Part shown: positions 62,962-64,000 of the stretch, one piece after another | How the letters are laid out: every line of letters starts with the position of its first letter | Numbering within the stretch: the first letter of the stretch is position 1 | Assembly (NCBI GenBank): GCA_016873225.1 | Contig: VGXS01000011.1 | Span: 1-64,000, forward strand | Length of the DNA stretch: 64,000 bases | Direction: 5' to 3' | Source of the DNA: Planctomycetota bacterium | GTDB taxonomy: Bacteria; Planctomycetota; Planctomycetia; Gemmatales; Gemmataceae | The notes under the pieces: model-generated | The model's database searches: none | The model's input: the letters and a program-made list of their open reading frames with translations, nothing else | What the model was told of the DNA's origin: nothing | Program-made: the position numbers and the translations under genes

Positions 62962-64000
62962 GTGTCATCCACTCGTCCACTGCCCCAGCAGGCCATCGAC
63001 CGCGACCGGCAGGAAGGCCAGCCATCCCCTGCCACCCCGCCCATTCATGAGCACGGCAGCCCCCACTTGGCTCCCGACCACCGCGCGATCATGCCCCCCG
63101 GCCGGTTGGGGAATCCGCTGGTGAACCGTGTCGTGTCGCTGGTCGGCAATCCATGGGCCAGGAGGCTGGCCCGCGCGGCGCTGTATTTGCCTTATATCCG
63201 TCGCCGGGAGGAGGAATACAGCGCCCTTTCCGATGCCGAGTTGAGGGCCACGGGCCTGAGGCTCAAGGGAAGGGCCCGGGGTGGCGAGAAACTCAAGGAC
63301 CTTTTGCCCGAGGCGTTCGGCATGGTGTGCGTCGCCGCCAAGCGCGCCCTGGGATTGCGGCCGTTCGATGTCCAGTTGGGCGCCGGCGTGGTCATGTTCG
63401 GCGGCGCGCTCGCCGAGGTGGCCACCGGCGAAGGCAAGACGCTCATCGCGGCGCTTCCGGCGTACCTTCACGCCTTGGTTGGCAAGGGAGTGCATGTCGC
63501 CACCGTCAACGATTACCTCGCCAAGCGCGACAAGGAATGGCTTGAGCCGGTTTTCACGGCGCTGGGCCTTTCCGTGGGCGTGCTCCAGCAGCAGATGTCC
63601 GAATCGGAACGCAAGCTCGCCTACCAGGCGGATGTCACCTACGGCACCGCCGCGGAATTCGGATTCGACTTCCTCCGCGACAGGCTCAAGCTTTCCGGCG
63701 CCAAGGGGTCGGACAAGCCATTCTGGTCGGCTTGGGAGCGGGGTGGCGCCGGAAGCGGCGCCGAGGATCCGCGCGTGCAGTCCCGGGGGCACCACTTCGC
63801 CCTGGTGGACGAGGCCGACAACATCTTCATCGACGAGGCCCGCACCCCGCTGATCATCTCGGGCGAGACGCGCCCCGCCTCGCCCGAGGAGTGCGTCGTG
63901 TACATGTGGGCCGACGGGCTGGCCCGGCAGATGCAGTACCAGCGCGACTTCTCGTTCAATGTGACCAAGCAGAAGCTCGAGCTCACCGATGCCGGCCGGC
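62962..64000 (+). CDS. secA: Preprotein translocase SecA, divergent, N-terminal part
   Basis: 346 residues before the window ends. SecA drives protein export through SecYEG. LSDAELRATGLRLKGRARGG, KLKDLLPEAFGMV, RPFDVQLGAGVVMFGG, Walker A ATGEGKT (K159), TVNDYLAKRDKEW, YGTAAEFGFDFLRD and Walker B VDEADNIFIDEARTPLIISG align across the first nucleotide-binding domain. Differences from housekeeping SecA: YGTNNEFGFDYLRDN reads YGTAAEFGFDFLRDR, DEVDSILIDEARTP reads DEADNIFIDEARTP, and there is an insert of ~23 residues (KGSDKPFWSAWERGGAGSGA) before Walker B. GTG 62962 has AAGGA upstream and adds a ~43-residue polar extension; ATG 63091 would give a near-normal N-terminus. It may be a second SecA. 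Confidence 0.88.
   Translation, partial: MSSTRPLPQQAIDRDRQEGQPSPATPPIHEHGSPHLAPDHRAIMPPGRLGNPLVNRVVSLVGNPWARRLARAALYLPYIRRREEEYSALSDAELRATGLRLKGRARGGEKLKDLLPEAFGMVCVAAKRALGLRPFDVQLGAGVVMFGGALAEVATGEGKTLIAALPAYLHALVGKGVHVATVNDYLAKRDKEWLEPVFTALGLSVGVLQQQMSESERKLAYQADVTYGTAAEFGFDFLRDRLKLSGAKGSDKPFWSAWERGGAGSGAEDPRVQSRGHHFALVDEADNIFIDEARTPLIISGETRPASPEECVVYMWADGLARQMQYQRDFSFNVTKQKLELTDAGR

Noticed and set aside
62933..63124. A 63-codon plus-strand frame at the start of the secA region
   Set aside because: It is in a different frame from the SecA protein, ends within it, and shows no motif.
1..64000. tRNA, rRNA or known riboswitch genes
   Set aside because: No cloverleaf-like segment, rRNA core sequence or recognisable riboswitch core was seen by eye; a covariance-model scan (tRNAscan-SE, Infernal/Rfam) would settle it.

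Overview
This is a GC-rich bacterial window that most likely comes from a planctomycete of the Gemmataceae/Isosphaeraceae type. That assignment is an inference. It rests on two surface proteins whose N-termini carry the planctomycete-style LExxxxRxVPA motif, two DUF1080 proteins, an FHA-Ser/Thr kinase, a very large alpha-2-macroglobulin-like secreted protein, and one gene of 28 kb. No rRNA, tRNA, CRISPR array, transposase or phage gene was seen.

Layout. (1) 0.4-4.8 kb: three plus-strand genes (GT4 glycosyltransferase, sulfotransferase, GT-B glycosyltransferase) that look like a surface-glycan cluster. (2) 5.0-7.9 kb: a tightly overlapping DevCBA/MacB-like exporter operon (FtsX-type permease, ATPase, HlyD-type adaptor). 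(3) 7.9-36.2 kb, minus strand: one uninterrupted ORF of 9416 codons, a modular repeat adhesin of roughly 0.9-1 MDa. It has beta-helix repeats, about 26 copies of a 'GLxxGTTYYAI' module, and ten C-terminal 'WTG' units carrying RTX-like half-repeats. (4) 36.6-38.1 kb, minus strand: a flavin-dependent (tryptophan) halogenase-like gene upstream of the giant gene. (5) 38.4-42.9 kb: parts of a Tad/Flp pilus or secretion system, namely a CpaC/RcpA secretin, an unknown exported protein, a TadD-like TPR lipoprotein and, on the other strand, a Flp-type pilin. No TadA/B/C is present. (6) 43.0-46.2 kb: a polytopic GT-C-like membrane protein and a smaller surface repeat protein that shares the N-terminal motif of the giant. 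(7) 46.4-53.6 kb: a 2157-residue alpha-2-macroglobulin-like protein coupled to a DUF1080 protein. (8) 53.7-58.2 kb: metF with an overlapping GT4 gene on the minus strand, divergent from bioA-bioD and a small zinc-ribbon membrane protein. (9) 58.3-64 kb: an Rrf2-type regulator with a long structured leader, a COG2509 FAD protein, an FHA-kinase, a second DUF1080 protein, and the 5' part of a divergent secA that runs off the window.

The first two thirds of the window is mostly about the cell envelope: glycans, sulfation, export, adhesion and pilus parts. The last third is mostly ordinary metabolism and signalling. The most unusual item is the giant adhesin together with its neighbours (halogenase on one side, exporter on the other) and its distinct repeat families. 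A functional link among these genes is inferred from position only.
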